DNA of 64,000 nucleotides from Methanosarcina flavescens (GTDB lineage Archaea > Halobacteriota > Methanosarcinia > Methanosarcinales > Methanosarcinaceae). Positions 62,703 through 64,000 of this stretch are shown here, piece after piece (position 1 is the stretch's first letter; each line of letters opens with the position of its first letter). The translations under genes and the position numbers were made by a program. Location of the stretch: positions 744,001 to 808,000 of the forward strand of contig NZ_CP032683.1 of assembly GCF_001304615.2 (NCBI RefSeq), read 5' to 3'. The notes below the pieces were generated by a model that made no database searches, was not told where the DNA came from, and worked only from the letters and a program-made list of their open reading frames with translations.

Positions 62703-63150
62703 AACTTCGGCTTTACTTTTAATTCGTCGTTAGTCTGCGACTACGTGAATATCTTAAACTTTTAACATCCCCACAGCCCTTAGTCGAAGAGCAACACAGT
62801 AAATTGATCCCTGAATTGATCCCTGAAATTATGCTTTCAAACATAATAGAGTTTTCTATTATATTTTCTTATTGGAGAATATATATTGAATCTGGATTAT
62901 TTATATCAAAAAGATGATTATTTGAATTAGGGAGATTATTTACTGGAAACTATCATGCTAAGCAAAAGCAGGGCCAATAGATTGGTCATAAGTCTTGCTG
63001 TACCTGCAGAGAACAAAAATAGGCGTTTCAATTAGAACACCTGCAACTACATGTTCTTGCACTGCTAAAAGTCTCGGATAACAACCTGAGTAGAGTGTCA
63101 TCAAGTATAATTATGCGCATTGCAGGCGTTGAAAAGTCAGATAAAAATCC
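62703..63150. other. intergenic region, nothing recognised
   Basis: About 450 bp of AT-rich DNA without a supported gene or clear repeat, apart from a short ATTGATCCCTGAA direct repeat near 62800-62830. A promoter for the hypothetical gene at 62687 is expected on its left side. Confidence 0.4.
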
Positions 63151-64000
63151 TCAAGGATGGCGGTTAAAATCCCCTGAACTCTGCCTTAACCTGTTTACGA
63201 GGTCTCTGACAGCCTCAGCAACTTGGTATTCCGATGCTCCCCAGTGAACTACAGCACCATCAAAACTCGAGATCTTTACAAGCCCTGAGTTCTCAGACCT
63301 GCAGCAACGCGTAATGAAAGGTTTTGAGGGCATAACTATCTCAGATTTAAAAGGACAGATATTTACAAAGGAATACTCAAGCTCAGGAAAGCGCATCTCA
63401 AAAAGGGTTTTTGAAATCTCGCACCCTACCAGTAGATGTCCGTTCTCCGTTAGTACATCCGAATCCAGGCATTTTCCTTCCAGCCCAGATGCACTGCATG
63501 GGAAAACAGTGTTTTTCCCTTCAAATTGCCTTAGATCAATCACCTTTTCAATAAACCTGACCTGCAGATCCCCGAAGATTCCGCTGGCTTCAAGTTTTCG
63601 AACAACCAGGGAAAGCCAGGAAGGATAAGGAGGGGCAACATCAAGGATTTCGAGTTCAAGGATGCCGGAGAGGTCAGGCTTATGGACAAAAGTAACATGC
63701 CTATCCACACCTGTGAAAATTACCGTGTTCACTTTTTCGGTACAGAGTTTCTCGGCAGTTTCTATCAGGAGCGTGCGGTCTTTTATATTCAGTTCCTGAT
63801 CATATTTCACCACTTCTTCTCCCGAGGCTATTGTCTCAAGAGCTTCAACCTTTCGGAGCAGTCCCTCTCCGCTTTTTTTCACACGATAAATTGCATACTC
63901 TGAGTTGTCGGTCAGGGGGTCTTCTTTTTCGACAATTAGGTAGTCAGTCAGGAAATAGATTGGCTCTTCTGTGCCCGGGCAGAATGATCCTGTAACGCCC
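63151..64000 (-). CDS. hypothetical protein, partial at the right edge
   Basis: A minus-strand frame that is open from 63151 past the end of the window, so the N-terminus is missing. The GTG at 63882 is internal, as upstream codons in frame encode PIYFLTDYLIVEKEDPLTD. At least 283 residues. Visible segments are TVIFTGVDRHVTFVHKPDLS, VAPPYPSWLSLVVRKLE and FPCSASGLEGKCLDSD, with several cysteines (CEIS, NICPF, RCCRS). It resembles an archaeal family of unknown function (possibly DUF7714), named only from memory. No function can be given. Confidence 0.75.
   Translation of the reverse strand, partial: GVTGSFCPGTEEPIYFLTDYLIVEKEDPLTDNSEYAIYRVKKSGEGLLRKVEALETIASGEEVVKYDQELNIKDRTLLIETAEKLCTEKVNTVIFTGVDRHVTFVHKPDLSGILELEILDVAPPYPSWLSLVVRKLEASGIFGDLQVRFIEKVIDLRQFEGKNTVFPCSASGLEGKCLDSDVLTENGHLLVGCEISKTLFEMRFPELEYSFVNICPFKSEIVMPSKPFITRCCRSENSGLVKISSFDGAVVHWGASEYQVAEAVRDLVNRLRQSSGDFNRHP

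Overview
The window looks like chromosome of a methanogenic archaeon of the genus Methanosarcina. It carries mer and fpoF side by side, aIF2-gamma, archaeal RNA polymerase subunits, the fused Kae1-Bud32 protein and sn-glycerol-1-phosphate dehydrogenase. It also has long AT-rich, purine-rich intergenic regions and TAG codons inside otherwise conserved frames, which matters in a genus that can read TAG as pyrrolysine. No rRNA, tRNA or CRISPR array was recognised. Genus assignment is an inference from gene content; no search could be run.

Layout. 1-8 kb is accessory: small hypothetical proteins, a cupin, a candidate structured RNA, a secreted transglutaminase-like protein, a decayed AlkD-like gene, a GNAT acetyltransferase and an ABC ATPase. 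8-12.8 kb holds sugar metabolism: a GT3-type glycogen synthase-like enzyme, GalT and a GT4 glycosyltransferase, with a 281-bp MITE that supplies the galT stop codon. 13-19.5 kb holds conserved archaeal genes (DUF2150, UPF0179, egsA, DUF63, a SpoIIM-type membrane protein, a PurP-type ligase). 19.9-23.4 kb is a tight translation/transcription operon (aIF2-gamma, PIN protein, Rpo7, Spt4, DUF359 dephospho-CoA kinase, S24e, S27ae) ended by a strong hairpin. 23.8-29.1 kb holds a 1011-residue TPR membrane protein, Kae1-Bud32 and XTP pyrophosphatase.

30-40.5 kb: a ferredoxin-cyclase pair divergent from a radical SAM gene is followed by the most interesting block, a minus-strand cluster with 4'-phosphopantetheinyl transferase, stand-alone acyl carrier protein, adenylating ligase, PP-loop ATPase, NadE-like amidase/ligase, DUF362-ferredoxin protein and a hexapeptide acyltransferase. 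It reads like a small thiotemplate pathway that activates an acid, loads it on a carrier, possibly amidates it, and transfers it to an acceptor. The product is unknown.

41-51 kb: DUF2551, cis-prenyl diphosphate synthase, a rhodanese-like ORF overlapping a YyaL-type thioredoxin-domain protein, cytochrome b5-like protein, an AK6-type kinase, a 20-cysteine secreted protein, and then nadM, fpoF and mer. 51.6-52.7 kb is an IS630-family element whose transposase frame is interrupted by a homopolymer shift and a TAG. 52.7-55 kb is a long non-coding stretch with two identical palindromes upstream of a secreted beta-helix protein. 55.4-58.1 kb is a redox module (two DUF2180 proteins, iron-sulfur flavoprotein, AfpA flavoprotein, rubrerythrin-like protein). 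58.2-64 kb holds a possible hairpin RNA, two paralogous small proteins, a second cyclase, an isopropylmalate/isocitrate dehydrogenase-family enzyme, an MntP-type pump and two hypothetical proteins, the last running off the right edge. A family of 27-bp hairpin-forming tandem repeats recurs at three intergenic sites.
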